Assembly: GCF_900142915.1 (NCBI RefSeq)
Contig: NZ_FRCM01000001.1
Span: forward strand, 744,001-808,000
Length of the DNA: 64,000 nucleotides
Direction: 5' to 3'
Origin: Mucilaginibacter sp. OK098
Lineage (GTDB): Bacteria; Bacteroidota; Bacteroidia; Sphingobacteriales; Sphingobacteriaceae
Shown here: positions 53,713-63,340 of the stretch, in pieces
How positions within the stretch are numbered: the stretch's first letter is position 1
Layout: each line of letters begins with the position of its first letter
Program-made: the position numbers and the translations under genes
Notes under the pieces: generated by a model
Seen by the model: only the letters and a program-made list of their open reading frames with translations
What the model was told of the DNA's origin: nothing
Databases searched by the model: none

Positions 53713-54933
53713 ATGATCAATCCTTACTTAAAACCCTGGTTCCTGAAAAGCTTTATCTTTTTATTTTTTATAATACCACTATGTTTACAGGCCCAGAATA
53801 CGGCTGAGTATAAACCATTAATCGCAGATAATGTACAGATTACCTCAAAAATCCTTGGTGAAACCCGTAAGGTCTATATTTATGTTCCGCCTGCCGACTC
53901 CCTAAATCCCGCAAAACGCTATCCGGTATTATATTTAATGGACGGTGAAAATCATTTTGGTATGATAGCCGAGCTTTGCAAGTACCTAAGTCGTTGGGAT
54001 GTTAATGTGATGCCTGAAATGATTGTAGTAGGCATCCCAAATACCAACCGCACAAGAGACCTCACACCTACCCATAGTATTATTGATTATTACGGCAAAG
54101 CGGATACAAGTGCAACTTCATGGCTTAAATCAAGCGGTGGTAATGACAACTTTTTGCAGTTTATTAGTACAGAATTGATGCCTTATGTTGAAACTCATTA
54201 TAAAACACAGCCTTTTAAAATATTTGCCGGGCACTCTTTTGGCGGGATAACAGCTATTAATTGCTTTTTGAACAATCCGGGCATGTTTAACGCTTACATA
54301 GCCGTAAGCCCTTCTTTTTGGTGGGATAACGAATATTTGTTAAAGCTGGCGGATAAAAAGCTGCAAAAGGGATCCGCCTTAAACAAAATACTTTTTTACA
54401 GCGATGCCAACGAAGGCATGGATGATAAAAGCACATTCCATACTAGCCTGCTGAAATTTGATTCGCTGATAACCGGAAAGCAAATTATTGGCCTTGATCA
54501 TAAGTATTTGAATTACCCTGACGATATCCATATGACTGAACCTGTAAAAGCATATTATGATGCCCTGCGGTTTATATACGGGCAATGGGATTTAACGTCG
54601 CAGGAGTTTGAACAAGCTAGTTCTGTAATAATAATGAAGCATTACCAGCAATTATCAAAACGCTACGGCTATACTGTTTTACCAAATGAGGTGAATATTA
54701 ACAATTGGGCCTCCGATTTAATGAAGAACCCCGAAACGCTGAACAATGCAATAAGCCTTTTTGAGATGAATGCTGTAAATTATCCTTCTTCACCTAAAGC
54801 ATTTACCAGCCTGGGCGATGCCTATATAAAAAAGCATGAGCAGCAAAAAGCTATCGCCAGTTATAAAAAAGCACTCATGCTAAACCCGGAATATGAAAAC
54901 GTTAAGGGTAAATTGAAAAGCCTGCTAAAGTAA
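53713..54933 (+). CDS. Esterase of the Fes/DUF3327-like family with C-terminal TPR
   Basis: 406 residues with signal peptide ending CLQAQ. Alpha/beta hydrolase domain: KVYIYVPP, YPVLYLMDGENHF and nucleophile GHSFGG with Ser175 in FAGHSFGGIT. Residues about 345-405 form TPR-like helices (AFTSLGDAYIKKHEQQKAIASYKKALMLNP). Enterochelin-esterase-like proteins hydrolyse siderophore or acyl esters; the substrate here is unknown. It converges with mqnA across an inverted repeat. Confidence 0.8.
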   Translation: MINPYLKPWFLKSFIFLFFIIPLCLQAQNTAEYKPLIADNVQITSKILGETRKVYIYVPPADSLNPAKRYPVLYLMDGENHFGMIAELCKYLSRWDVNVMPEMIVVGIPNTNRTRDLTPTHSIIDYYGKADTSATSWLKSSGGNDNFLQFISTELMPYVETHYKTQPFKIFAGHSFGGITAINCFLNNPGMFNAYIAVSPSFWWDNEYLLKLADKKLQKGSALNKILFYSDANEGMDDKSTFHTSLLKFDSLITGKQIIGLDHKYLNYPDDIHMTEPVKAYYDALRFIYGQWDLTSQEFEQASSVIIMKHYQQLSKRYGYTVLPNEVNINNWASDLMKNPETLNNAISLFEMNAVNYPSSPKAFTSLGDAYIKKHEQQKAIASYKKALMLNPEYENVKGKLKSLLK

Positions 54934-54950
54934 AATACTTTTCTCGCCTG

Positions 54951-55017
54951 GGATTTATAAGATTGCAGGATATGTACTTTAATATTTGAAAAATTAATCC
55001 TTTAATCTTATAAATCC
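54951..55017. repeat. 14-bp perfect inverted repeat between convergent genes
   Basis: GGATTTATAAGATT at 54951-54964 and its exact complement at 55004-55017, with a further GCAGGAT / ATCCT word pair inside. It could end transcripts from both sides. Confidence 0.5.
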
Positions 55018-55030
55018 TACAAATCTTAGT

Positions 55031-55777
55031 TTATAATGCCTTTATATACTCATGAAACAAATGCAGCGCCTTCTTCTTATCTTCTGTCAATTCAAAATCA
55101 AGTTTGTGCATTAAATAATCTTCCAAATCAAAGTCTGCTCTTTGGGGGAGTTCTTTTAACAGTTCAACCCGGTGATCAAGTCCGGATTTCAGCGCCTTGT
55201 TAAACTCTTCCATAAAATCAGCCGGGATGGGCTTGTTAGCCACCCACGCGGCAAATACAAAAGGCAGACCGGTAAATTTTTGCCATTCTTCGGCAAGGTC
55301 ATATACATATTTGTATTGCTGCTTTTTGCCAAAGGTGCGATCCCCTATCTGTACAAAAGCAGTAAAAGGGTCGTTTGAAGCCGCATAACCAGGCGCATTT
55401 TTAATCATCCGATGATCTGCTTTCCAGTAATTCTTCAGCAATACCCTTGCTAAATTATTTGACGAGCGCGATTCCGGGTCAAGCTGCAATGTTTTAATCT
55501 CGTGGATCTCGCAATTGCTGAAAATAAAAACAGAATTTACCGGTCCTGATGCGCCAATGCAATAATCAGAAACGATTTCCCATTGTGGAAGGCTCAATAT
55601 AGCAGCAACCGGGATCAGGCCGATATCAACCTTATCGTCAATCAGTTTTTGGGCACAATCTGACGGGATATCAAGGCTCAGATCTATCTTATTGATGATC
55701 TCGCTGTGCTGGATGCCGTATAAAAAGGGTTTGGTATTGGTGTAGCTAACTGCGGATATTCTTATTTTAGTATTCAA
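55031..55777 (-). CDS. mqnA: Chorismate dehydratase MqnA (futalosine pathway)
   Basis: 248 residues, periplasmic-binding-protein-like fold. ISAVSYTNTKPFLYGI at the start, DIGLIPVAAI and the SDYCIGASGPVNSVFIFS strand are typical of MqnA, as is RSSNNLARVLLKNYW. It dehydrates chorismate to 3-[(1-carboxyvinyl)oxy]benzoate, the first step of the alternative menaquinone route. It lies 7 nt after the phosphatase gene, with mqnE upstream. Confidence 0.9.
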   Translation of the reverse strand: MNTKIRISAVSYTNTKPFLYGIQHSEIINKIDLSLDIPSDCAQKLIDDKVDIGLIPVAAILSLPQWEIVSDYCIGASGPVNSVFIFSNCEIHEIKTLQLDPESRSSNNLARVLLKNYWKADHRMIKNAPGYAASNDPFTAFVQIGDRTFGKKQQYKYVYDLAEEWQKFTGLPFVFAAWVANKPIPADFMEEFNKALKSGLDHRVELLKELPQRADFDLEDYLMHKLDFELTEDKKKALHLFHEYIKAL

Positions 55778-55784
55778 GGTAGTT

Positions 55785-56402
55785 CTAGCTGTTTTTTAAG
55801 TGTTCGGCGTTATTAAAATCAACGATCTCGTATTTATCGCCGTCACAAATAACTTTATATAAAACCAGGTTCTGGTGCGGAAAGGTATCCATTTCCGTAA
55901 GCGGTTTGCCTGTAAGCAGGCACAAGAGTAAACGCATTGCGCGGCCATGCATGCAAATAAGCACAGTTTCTTCTTCAGGATGGCCCATGATAACTTTTAG
56001 GGCTTCAATCTGCCTTGCTTTTACCTCGTTAGGACTTTCGCCACCTTCAAATTTTGAATCTAATTTGCCATCCAGCCAGTCGCGCATTAGTTGAAGAAAT
56101 GCCGCTTTGTTTTCAGTTGTAGCAGGCTGCCCCTCGTGAATTCCCCAGGCAAGCTCATCCAACCCTGCTAATTTTTCAAACGGGATGCCAAGATCAATAA
56201 AAGGCTGAACACTTTGCTGCGTACGTTTAAGCTCCGAAATATAAATTTTATCAAACGGCACCTGTTTATAAGCAGCAAAAAACTGTCCGGCTTGTTTACG
56301 ACCCTCATCATTCAGGTCGGTATCCATTCCGCGGCCCTGTACAATGCCCCGTTTATTCAGTTCAGTTTGCCCATGGCGGACGATGTAAAGTGTTTTAGTC
56401 AT
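55785..56402 (-). CDS. Histidine phosphatase (phosphoglycerate-mutase-like)
   Basis: 205 residues. Catalytic RHG at 9-11 (YIVRHGQTELN), SELKRTQQSV, ELAWGIHEGQ and the second His in CMHGRAMR. It is a member of the RHG phosphatase superfamily; the substrate is unknown. It sits between mqnE and mqnA, so a role near menaquinone is possible but unproven. Its ATG lies in AACAATGACTAA, which matches the CCAATGA heptad. Confidence 0.85.
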   Translation of the reverse strand: MTKTLYIVRHGQTELNKRGIVQGRGMDTDLNDEGRKQAGQFFAAYKQVPFDKIYISELKRTQQSVQPFIDLGIPFEKLAGLDELAWGIHEGQPATTENKAAFLQLMRDWLDGKLDSKFEGGESPNEVKARQIEALKVIMGHPEEETVLICMHGRAMRLLLCLLTGKPLTEMDTFPHQNLVLYKVICDGDKYEIVDFNNAEHLKNS

Positions 56403-56407
56403 TGTTA

Positions 56408-56490
56408 TTAGTCATTTCGCTGCGCTGTCATTAGTCATTTCGCTGCGCTGTCATTGGTCATTTCGCTGTGCTGTCATTGGTCATTAGTTT
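56408..56490. repeat. 23-bp tandem repeat, about 3.5 copies
   Basis: Units TTAGTCATTTCGCTGCGCTGTCA at 56408-56430 and 56431-56453 are identical; the third at 56454-56476 differs at two bases; a partial fourth follows. It lies in the intergenic space between mqnE and the phosphatase gene and would be transcribed if they form one operon. Confidence 0.75.
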
Positions 56491-56521
56491 TTTGGATGAT
56501 TGTTATACATTTTAAAAGCTC

Positions 56522-56550
56522 CCAATGACACAATGACCAATGACTAATTA
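56522..56550. repeat. Heptad tract CCAATGA at the mqnE 3' end
   Basis: CCAATGA, CACAATGA, CCAATGA, CTAATTA: the tract runs into the stop codon of mqnE (56544-56546). Confidence 0.55.
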
Positions 56551-57737
56551 ATTACCGGCAACCTGTAAAATTGAGGCTTTGCTTCCTGCGGAAATTCAAA
56601 GTTTGTATAGTCGGTAACTACGTTGTATAAAGTATCTCTTTCAATAGGTTCGCGGCCCACATTCTTTATCAGCTCAACCAATTGTTTAGTGCCCATGCCA
56701 GGGTGTTGCTCTTCTGCGCCGGCCATTGAGTAAATTTTGGTAGTATCGTCAAGGGTACCGTCAATATCATCCACACCAAAATTAAGCGACAATTGTGCTG
56801 TGGTGCGGCTGATCATAGCCCAGTAAGCTTTTATGTGGTCAAAGTTATCCAGGTAGATCCGGGCAATTGCATAATTGCGCAGATCCTCAACCACCGTTGA
56901 TTCCGGCACATGCGACATCTGGTTATCCTGGTTGCGGAATTTTAACGGGATGAAGGTTTGGAAACCGCCCGTCCTATCCTGTAGCTCGCGCAGGCGTTCC
57001 ATGTGGTCAACCCGGTGCCAATATTTTTCAATATGGCCATAAAGCATAGTTGCGTTTGAACGTGCGCCCAGCTTATGCCATTCTTCGTGAATAGCAAGCC
57101 ATTGATTGCCGGTACATTTATCTTTGGCAATTTGCTCTCTTATTTCCGGGTGAAAGATCTCGGCGCCGCCACCCGGGATTGATTCCAGCCCCGCATCCAG
57201 CATCAGCTTCATGCCGGTAGCGTAGTCAATTTTGGCTTTCTTAAATATATAATGATATTCAACAGGTGTTAATGCTTTAACATGCAATCCGGGTCTGTGC
57301 GCTTTTATTTTGCTGAACAGTTCGCTGTAAAAAGCAACATCATACTGTGGTAAAACTCCGCCAACAATGTGCACCTCGGTAACCGGCTCGTTATCGTATT
57401 TTTTTACGATGTCCATCATTTCATCCATCGTATACTCCCACCCTTCTGATTTTTGTTTTATCAAACGGGAGTACGAACAAAACTTACAATCGTAAACACA
57501 CAGGTTGGTTGGCTCAATATGGAAATTACGGTTGAAATAGGTTTTATCGCCGTGTCGCTTTTCGCGGATATAGTTGGCTAAAACTCCGAGATATCCCAAT
57601 TCACCCTCTTCATACAGCAAAACACCTTCATCAAAGGTGATTCGTTCGCCGCGAAGCACTTTTTCGGCAACTTGTTTCAAACCGGCAGATAAATGCGGAT
57701 TCTGTAATAATATAAGCAGGTTACTTTCAGCTTCCAT
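56544..57737 (-). CDS. mqnE: Aminofutalosine synthase MqnE
   Basis: 397 residues, radical SAM. The cluster motif is C80-x3-C84-x2-C87 in NLCVYDCKFCSYS. The marks of MqnE rather than MqnC are LHVKALTPVEY, GGGAEIFHPEIREQIAKDK and ARSNATMLYGHIE. It joins the MqnA product to SAM to make aminofutalosine for menaquinone. The operon continues with the phosphatase and mqnA on the minus strand. Confidence 0.92.
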   Translation of the reverse strand: MEAESNLLILLQNPHLSAGLKQVAEKVLRGERITFDEGVLLYEEGELGYLGVLANYIREKRHGDKTYFNRNFHIEPTNLCVYDCKFCSYSRLIKQKSEGWEYTMDEMMDIVKKYDNEPVTEVHIVGGVLPQYDVAFYSELFSKIKAHRPGLHVKALTPVEYHYIFKKAKIDYATGMKLMLDAGLESIPGGGAEIFHPEIREQIAKDKCTGNQWLAIHEEWHKLGARSNATMLYGHIEKYWHRVDHMERLRELQDRTGGFQTFIPLKFRNQDNQMSHVPESTVVEDLRNYAIARIYLDNFDHIKAYWAMISRTTAQLSLNFGVDDIDGTLDDTTKIYSMAGAEEQHPGMGTKQLVELIKNVGREPIERDTLYNVVTDYTNFEFPQEAKPQFYRLPVIN

Positions 57738-57856
57738 TCAAAATTACTTTTGGCAAAAATAGGAAATGTTCGTGTAATCGTGGTGTAACATTTAATCAGT
57801 ATAATGTTCTTTTTATTATCAATGATGTTGATATATTTAAAACTCAAAGTTTCCTG

Positions 57857-59326
57857 ATGAAAAAACTATTAATTGCTTGCTGCTTAATTATAATATATGC
57901 AGGTTTGTCTGCCCAAATAAAAAATCCAGGATTTGAATTAAAGAGTGATTCGCTAAACTCATTACCCGCAAACTGGATAATTAAACATGCAGACGGATCT
58001 ACAACCTCACTTGATGAAAATATAAAGTTTGCCGGTACAAGCTCGTTTAGTATAAAAAGCATACAAAATGTTAATCCTGCTATCTATAGTATCTTCTCAC
58101 AAACATTTGACATAAGTGTTAGCCAGTTAAAGATCATTAAATTTTCAGCCTACATTAAAACTGAAAATATTAAAGGAACCGCTGCCCTATATTGCCAGGT
58201 AATGGACAATGATAACCGTATTATAGGCACGCAAAGCATAGATTCAAAGAGTATAACACAGCAAAATAATGACTGGAATAAATATACCATATCAATAGCC
58301 GTAAATGGTAATGCTAAGAAAATATTGGTTGGTGGTTATTTGATTGGTGAAGGCGCTGTTTGGTACGATGAATTTAGTATGGAAGAGTTTCCGTTTCAAA
58401 ATACAACGCCATCAAACGACGTTAAACAATACATAAAAGAATTTACAGATATTATTAAAAAGTATTCTATATATACTAAAAAACTAAATTGGGCTGGTAT
58501 TGATGCTGATATTGATCAGCTATCGGGTGGAATAAAGACCATTGAAGACGCACAATTATTAACAAGCTATATTATGAGCGAATTGAGGATCGCCGGGGAT
58601 AATCACTCCTTTATAAAGTCCAAGGCAGCAGCGGTTAGGTACGCAAATGAGAATGTGGATATGAGGCTGCCGTCTGCAAAACTTTTGCCTGGTATTATTG
58701 GCTACGTTTGGATGCCGGGCTTTGGTTCAACCAGTGATACGGCATCCACATCATTCGCAACAACAATTCAAAATATGATACGGGAGCTGGATACCAAAAA
58801 TGATATTTCAGGTTGGATTATTGACCTCAGGCATAACAATGGCGGTAATATGCACCCCATGATTGCCGGGCTTGGCCCAATAATTGGCAATGGTACACTG
58901 GGGTATTTTGTTTCGCCTGAAACCAACAAAATTACACCCTGGATGTATAAAAACGGAAAAGTAACTAACGGTTCGGCAATTACGGCAAAGGTATCAGGCG
59001 CTTATGCTATTAAGAATCCAGGTTCTAAAGTAGCTGTTTTAACCGGGCCCAAAACAGCAAGCAGCGGAGAAATGACAACCATTTGTTTTATCGGCAAGCC
59101 CAACGTTAAGCTTTTTGGACAACCAACAGGTGGCTATACTACTGGCAATCGTGGTTTTAAACTGTCAACAGGTGCTTATCTTTATTTAGCCAGTGGCTAT
59201 GCTGCCGATAGAAATAAAAAGGAATATTTAGGTAAAATAGATCCTGATGTGGTTGTAAAGGACACTAACGAAAATGGTGATGATGCAACTATTAAGGCAG
59301 CTACAGATTGGATCCGGAATAAATAA
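57857..59326 (+). CDS. Secreted S41-family peptidase with N-terminal beta domain
   Basis: 489 residues with signal peptide ending GLSAQ. Residues about 20-175 look like a carbohydrate-binding-type beta sandwich (NPGFELKSDSLNSLPANWI, GAVWYDEFSMEEF). The S41 domain follows: GWIIDLRHNNGGNMHPMI, then the catalytic Ser in TGPKTASSGEMT and FGQPTGGYTTGNRGFKL. It is a periplasmic or secreted protease of the tail-specific type. Confidence 0.85.
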   Translation: MKKLLIACCLIIIYAGLSAQIKNPGFELKSDSLNSLPANWIIKHADGSTTSLDENIKFAGTSSFSIKSIQNVNPAIYSIFSQTFDISVSQLKIIKFSAYIKTENIKGTAALYCQVMDNDNRIIGTQSIDSKSITQQNNDWNKYTISIAVNGNAKKILVGGYLIGEGAVWYDEFSMEEFPFQNTTPSNDVKQYIKEFTDIIKKYSIYTKKLNWAGIDADIDQLSGGIKTIEDAQLLTSYIMSELRIAGDNHSFIKSKAAAVRYANENVDMRLPSAKLLPGIIGYVWMPGFGSTSDTASTSFATTIQNMIRELDTKNDISGWIIDLRHNNGGNMHPMIAGLGPIIGNGTLGYFVSPETNKITPWMYKNGKVTNGSAITAKVSGAYAIKNPGSKVAVLTGPKTASSGEMTTICFIGKPNVKLFGQPTGGYTTGNRGFKLSTGAYLYLASGYAADRNKKEYLGKIDPDVVVKDTNENGDDATIKAATDWIRNK

Positions 59327-59327
59327 A

Positions 59328-59561
59328 TCAGGAAACTGAATTTTTCTTTAATTCATTGGTTTCTTTCCTGTTATTCATCCATGCTGTAACATAAATATTT
59401 GCATAGTATAAACCAAAAACCAACATGGCCCCTACCAATGCGCCATCAAAATAAGGCTTTAGCGAAAGATGTGCTGATGGAAACAAGTATTTACTCGTAA
59501 AGCTTATTAACGATATAACCAGCAGTACTATTGATACCAGGGGGATGCGTCCTATTTTCAT
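59328..59561 (-). CDS. Small two-TM membrane protein
   Basis: 77 residues with two membrane helices (PLVSIVLLVISLISF and GALVGAMLVFGLYYANIYV) and a charged C-terminal tail. No family recognised. It converges with the S41 gene 1 nt away. Confidence 0.55.
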   Translation of the reverse strand: MKIGRIPLVSIVLLVISLISFTSKYLFPSAHLSLKPYFDGALVGAMLVFGLYYANIYVTAWMNNRKETNELKKNSVS

Positions 59562-59663
59562 TTATAACAGATTTTTATGCTAATGTATAATTTTCTCCAC
59601 AAATGTACAGCGTTAGCAATTATGAATTCAAAAAAAATCTTCCGCTTATACTTAGTTTATTTT

Positions 59664-60173
59664 TTATAAAGCCGTTACAGAAGAGATATTAATCCCCCGG
59701 AAGCAATCATCCTGGCAGCCATCAGGTACATAACCACAACTTGCTATTAAGCCTTTGCTATCCGTTTCAAAATATACTTTGTTCTTTGTTTTATCGGCAG
59801 ATAACCATTCGGTTGGCGCTTTTGCATAAATCTCATCAAGTGTAAGCAGGGCCGCTCCTCCCTGGTGTGTGTTCAGTGTTGTACTGTCTTCCGTCCAGGT
59901 CTTGGTTACGTTTGCAACTGTGGAGTTTTGCGGGTAAAAACCTGCTGTATAACTTCTGCCGGTTACTGTTCCGTTCTTTACTGTTATTGTAGTTGCATCG
60001 TAAGCGCCAAATACCGAAACAAAACTGGCAACATATGAATAAGAATTATTTATAGTCTTTTTATAGGTATTCCATTTTGCCTGGCTACTTTGAAACTTTG
60101 ACTGGTATGAGAATTGATCCTTTTTGCAGGATACAAAAAGCATAATAACTAAAATGTAAAGCAGGTTCTTCAT
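59664..60173 (-). CDS. Lipoprotein, DUF6174-like
   Basis: 169 residues. Lipobox VIMLFVSCKKD (Cys16). The rest resembles the DUF6174 group: SYSYVASFVSVFGAYDATTITVKNGTVTG, a later TLDEIYAKAP segment, and a closing VYFETDSKGLIASCGYVPDGCQDDCF. Three Cys near the C-terminus may form a disulfide. Function unknown. Confidence 0.6.
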   Translation of the reverse strand: MKNLLYILVIMLFVSCKKDQFSYQSKFQSSQAKWNTYKKTINNSYSYVASFVSVFGAYDATTITVKNGTVTGRSYTAGFYPQNSTVANVTKTWTEDSTTLNTHQGGAALLTLDEIYAKAPTEWLSADKTKNKVYFETDSKGLIASCGYVPDGCQDDCFRGINISSVTAL

Positions 60174-60233
60174 AAGATAAAGTTTTTAAATACCATTACG
60201 TAATTTAGCCGCCTAATGCTACATTACAATATT

Positions 60234-61349
60234 ATGAAAATTGAAACCATTGCCATCCACGCTGGGAACCACGTTGACGAAACGTCAAAAGCCGTAATTC
60301 AGCCTATCATATTATCCACCACGTTTGAACGGGCTGTTGATGGTACATTTCCGGGTGGGCATATTTACAGCCGGTCAAGTAATCCTAACCGTACTTTGCT
60401 CGAAAATGTACTGGCTAAGCTGGAAGGTGGCGCTGATGCTGCTTCATTTTCATCAGGTAATGCAGCAGGGATGTCGGTTTTTCAATCATTGGAGCCGGGC
60501 ACGCACATTATTGCACCCGACGATATGTATCACGGTTTACGGAACCAGCTTAAGAATCTTTTTGCAGGGATCCTGACCTTTGATTTTATAGATGTAAATA
60601 ACCCCGAAGTTTTACAAAACCACATAAGGCCCGAAACCGGTTTGATCTGGATAGAAACGCCGTCAAACCCGCTGCTTAAAATAACAGACATAAAAATGGT
60701 TGTAGCTATTGCAAAAGCAAAAGGCATAAAAGTAGCCTGCGATAACACATTTGCAACCCCAATATGCCAACAACCACTCGCTTTAGGCGCTGATTTGGCG
60801 ATGCATTCCGCTACCAAATATTTTGGCGGGCACAGTGACTTGATGGGCGGCGCACTGATCACCAAAGAAAAAAGCGATTGGTGGTCAAAGATCCGCCAGG
60901 TGCAGGAAATGGGCGGTGCTATCCCCTCCCCGATGGATTGCTACCTGCTTACACGAAGTATAAAAACATTGCCTTACCGCATGCGCGGCCATGTGCATAA
61001 CGCGCAGCTATTGGCTGAATTTTTAGAAAATCATCCCAAAGTTGAGGGAGTAATGTACCCGGGACTGCTATCCCATCCACAGCACGCTATAGCCAAAGAA
61101 CAGATGTCGGCTTTTGGCGGCATGCTTTCATTTACCTTAAAGGGTGGCGAAGCGGAAGCCCGCAGGGTAATAAACGGACTGAAAATATTTACCAAAGCCA
61201 CCAGCTTAGGTGGTGTTGAAAGCTTAATAGAACACCGCGCCACAGTTGAAGGGCCAGATACCAAAACACCTTTTAATTTATTAAGAGTATCTGTTGGGCT
61301 GGAGCATATTGACGATTTGATTGCTGATTTAGAGCAGGCGTTGGGTTAG
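60234..61349 (+). CDS. Cystathionine gamma-synthase/lyase-family PLP enzyme
   Basis: 371 residues from MKIETIAIHAGNHVDE; an ATG at 60216 would add six residues. PLP-binding Lys195 lies in AMHSATKYFGGHSD, with IYSRSSNPNRTLLENVLAKLEGG and VACDNTFATP. It could be cystathionine gamma-synthase, gamma-lyase or methionine gamma-lyase; sequence alone does not decide. It is upstream of the metY-metX leader and probably a separate transcript. Confidence 0.88.
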   Translation: MKIETIAIHAGNHVDETSKAVIQPIILSTTFERAVDGTFPGGHIYSRSSNPNRTLLENVLAKLEGGADAASFSSGNAAGMSVFQSLEPGTHIIAPDDMYHGLRNQLKNLFAGILTFDFIDVNNPEVLQNHIRPETGLIWIETPSNPLLKITDIKMVVAIAKAKGIKVACDNTFATPICQQPLALGADLAMHSATKYFGGHSDLMGGALITKEKSDWWSKIRQVQEMGGAIPSPMDCYLLTRSIKTLPYRMRGHVHNAQLLAEFLENHPKVEGVMYPGLLSHPQHAIAKEQMSAFGGMLSFTLKGGEAEARRVINGLKIFTKATSLGGVESLIEHRATVEGPDTKTPFNLLRVSVGLEHIDDLIADLEQALG

Positions 61350-61350
61350 T

Positions 61351-61380
61351 GATTAGAGACCAGAGGTTAGAGATTAGAGG
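61351..61380. repeat. Heptad tract GATTAGA
   Basis: GATTAGA, GACCAGA, GGTTAGA, GATTAGA, GG in 7-nt phase, 1 nt after the stop of the PLP-enzyme gene. Same word family as 13317 and 33992. Confidence 0.65.
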
Positions 61381-61413
61381 AGGGAAAAAGGCTTGTTATT
61401 TACTCTGATTACC

Positions 61414-61446
61414 AGATTTACGAAGTTTTTAAAACTTCGTAAATCT
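61414..61446. repeat. Perfect AGATTT palindrome, 16-bp arms
   Basis: AGATTTACGAAGTTTT (61414-61429), one central T, then its exact complement (61431-61446). A degraded copy is at 15102. It may act as a terminator for the PLP-enzyme gene. Confidence 0.65.
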
Positions 61447-61467
61447 TATCCATTTTCAATCCACAAC

Positions 61468-61505
61468 CTTTCACCTTTTACCTTTCGCCCTTTACCTTTC
61501 CCCTC
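61468..61505. repeat. Heptad tract CTTTCAC
   Basis: CTTTCAC, CTTTTAC, CTTTCGC, CCTTTAC, CTTTCCC, CTC. Same family and order as 13354 and 48432. Confidence 0.65.
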
Positions 61506-61520
61506 AAAAGAAAATTAAAT

Positions 61521-61552
61521 TTGGAATACTCACAAATATCCCTTTATATTTG
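61521..61552 (+). promoter_or_regulatory. Promoter of the metY-metX leader
   Basis: TTG at 61521-61523, a 21-nt spacer and TATATTTG at 61545-61552, an exact match to the Bacteroidota consensus. Transcription would start near 61558, leaving a leader of about 400 nt. Confidence 0.6.
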
Positions 61553-61604
61553 CAACAATATTTGGTAGCAATACCATTGATCATTACCTCCGCAAAGGGT
61601 TTTG

Positions 61605-61712
61605 ATTTATAAAGAAGCGGCGAGAGATCAGGCTCAGTAACCCGCTGGCAACCCTTCAAAATTGAAGAAGGTGCCAATTCCTGCCCCGGTAAATATCCCG
61701 GGAAATATAAAT
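61605..61712 (+). ncRNA. SAM-I type riboswitch (S-box)
   Basis: P1 is ATTTATA (61605-61611) with TATAAAT (61706-61712). Conserved cores: GAGAGATCAGGCTC, ACCCGCTGGCAACC, then P3 CCTTC/GAAGG, the GGTGCCAATTCCTGC box and P4 CCCGG/CCGGG. This matches the SAM-I fold; I see no SAM-II features. It binds S-adenosylmethionine and would lower metYX expression when methionine is plentiful. The 3' strand of P1 is 8 nt before the ATG of the poly-cysteine reading frame. Confidence 0.85.
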
Positions 61713-61720
61713 TAATAACC

Positions 61721-61837
61721 ATGAAAAGTTTGATTTACACCATTTTCCAAAACATTTTTAAGGCTCCCAAACCTACCGCTATGCTATATGTTTATAGTCC
61801 GTCAAAAGGCTATATGTGTATTTGTTGCTGTTGCTAA
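61721..61837 (+). CDS. Poly-cysteine leader peptide, 38 residues
   Basis: ATG at 61721, TAA at 61835-61837. The product begins MKSLIYTIFQNIFKAPKP and ends GYMCICCCC, so five of the last six codons are Cys (TGT, TGT, TGC, TGT, TGC with one ATT). It lies between the SAM riboswitch and metY. Cys-rich short frames that act as attenuators are known upstream of sulfur genes in mycobacteria; here slow decoding of Cys codons when charged tRNA-Cys is scarce could alter folding of the 118 nt before metY. The start at Met21 is an alternative. Function is inference. Confidence 0.7.
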   Translation: MKSLIYTIFQNIFKAPKPTAMLYVYSPSKGYMCICCCC

Positions 61838-61882
61838 GCCCTAACACGTTTTATTTTTCTTTTCCCTGAAAATGTACGTGAC

Positions 61883-61911
61883 TCACAAAGGCGATCTATA
61901 TCGCATTGTGA
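61883..61911 (+). other. Hairpin between the leader peptide and metY
   Basis: TCACAA-AG-GCGAT, loop CTAT, ATCGC-A-TTGTGA: an 11-bp stem with a small internal loop, 45 nt before the metY start and 46 nt after the leader-peptide stop. No T run follows. It may be part of the attenuation device or sequester upstream sequence. Confidence 0.45.
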
Positions 61912-61919
61912 TCAAATAA

Positions 61920-63263
<1,344 letters not shown>

Positions 63264-63276
63264 GCGGAAAAACTAT

Positions 63277-63335
63277 TTGGTCAGTGGTCACTAACATTTC
63301 ACAAATGCCCAATGACTACTGCCCAATGACTAAAA
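63277..63335. repeat. TTGGTCA / CCAATGA heptad tracts before metX
   Basis: TTGGTCA, GTGGTCA at 63279-63292, then CCAATGACTACTGCCCAATGACTA (two heptad copies) at 63308-63332. It lies in the metY-metX gap, 6 nt before the metX start. Confidence 0.55.
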
Positions 63336-63340
63336 TAATA

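Noticed and set aside
56408..56490. CRISPR-like array
   Set aside because: Direct 23-bp tandem units without spacers.
56544..57737. MqnC (cyclic dehypoxanthinylfutalosine synthase)
   Set aside because: LHVKALTPVEY and GGGAEIFHPEIR are MqnE-like; MqnC has a different motif at these places.
61605..61712. SAM-II riboswitch
   Set aside because: The GGCAACC and GTGCCAATTCC boxes and the four-helix layout fit SAM-I; no SAM-II pseudoknot core was seen.
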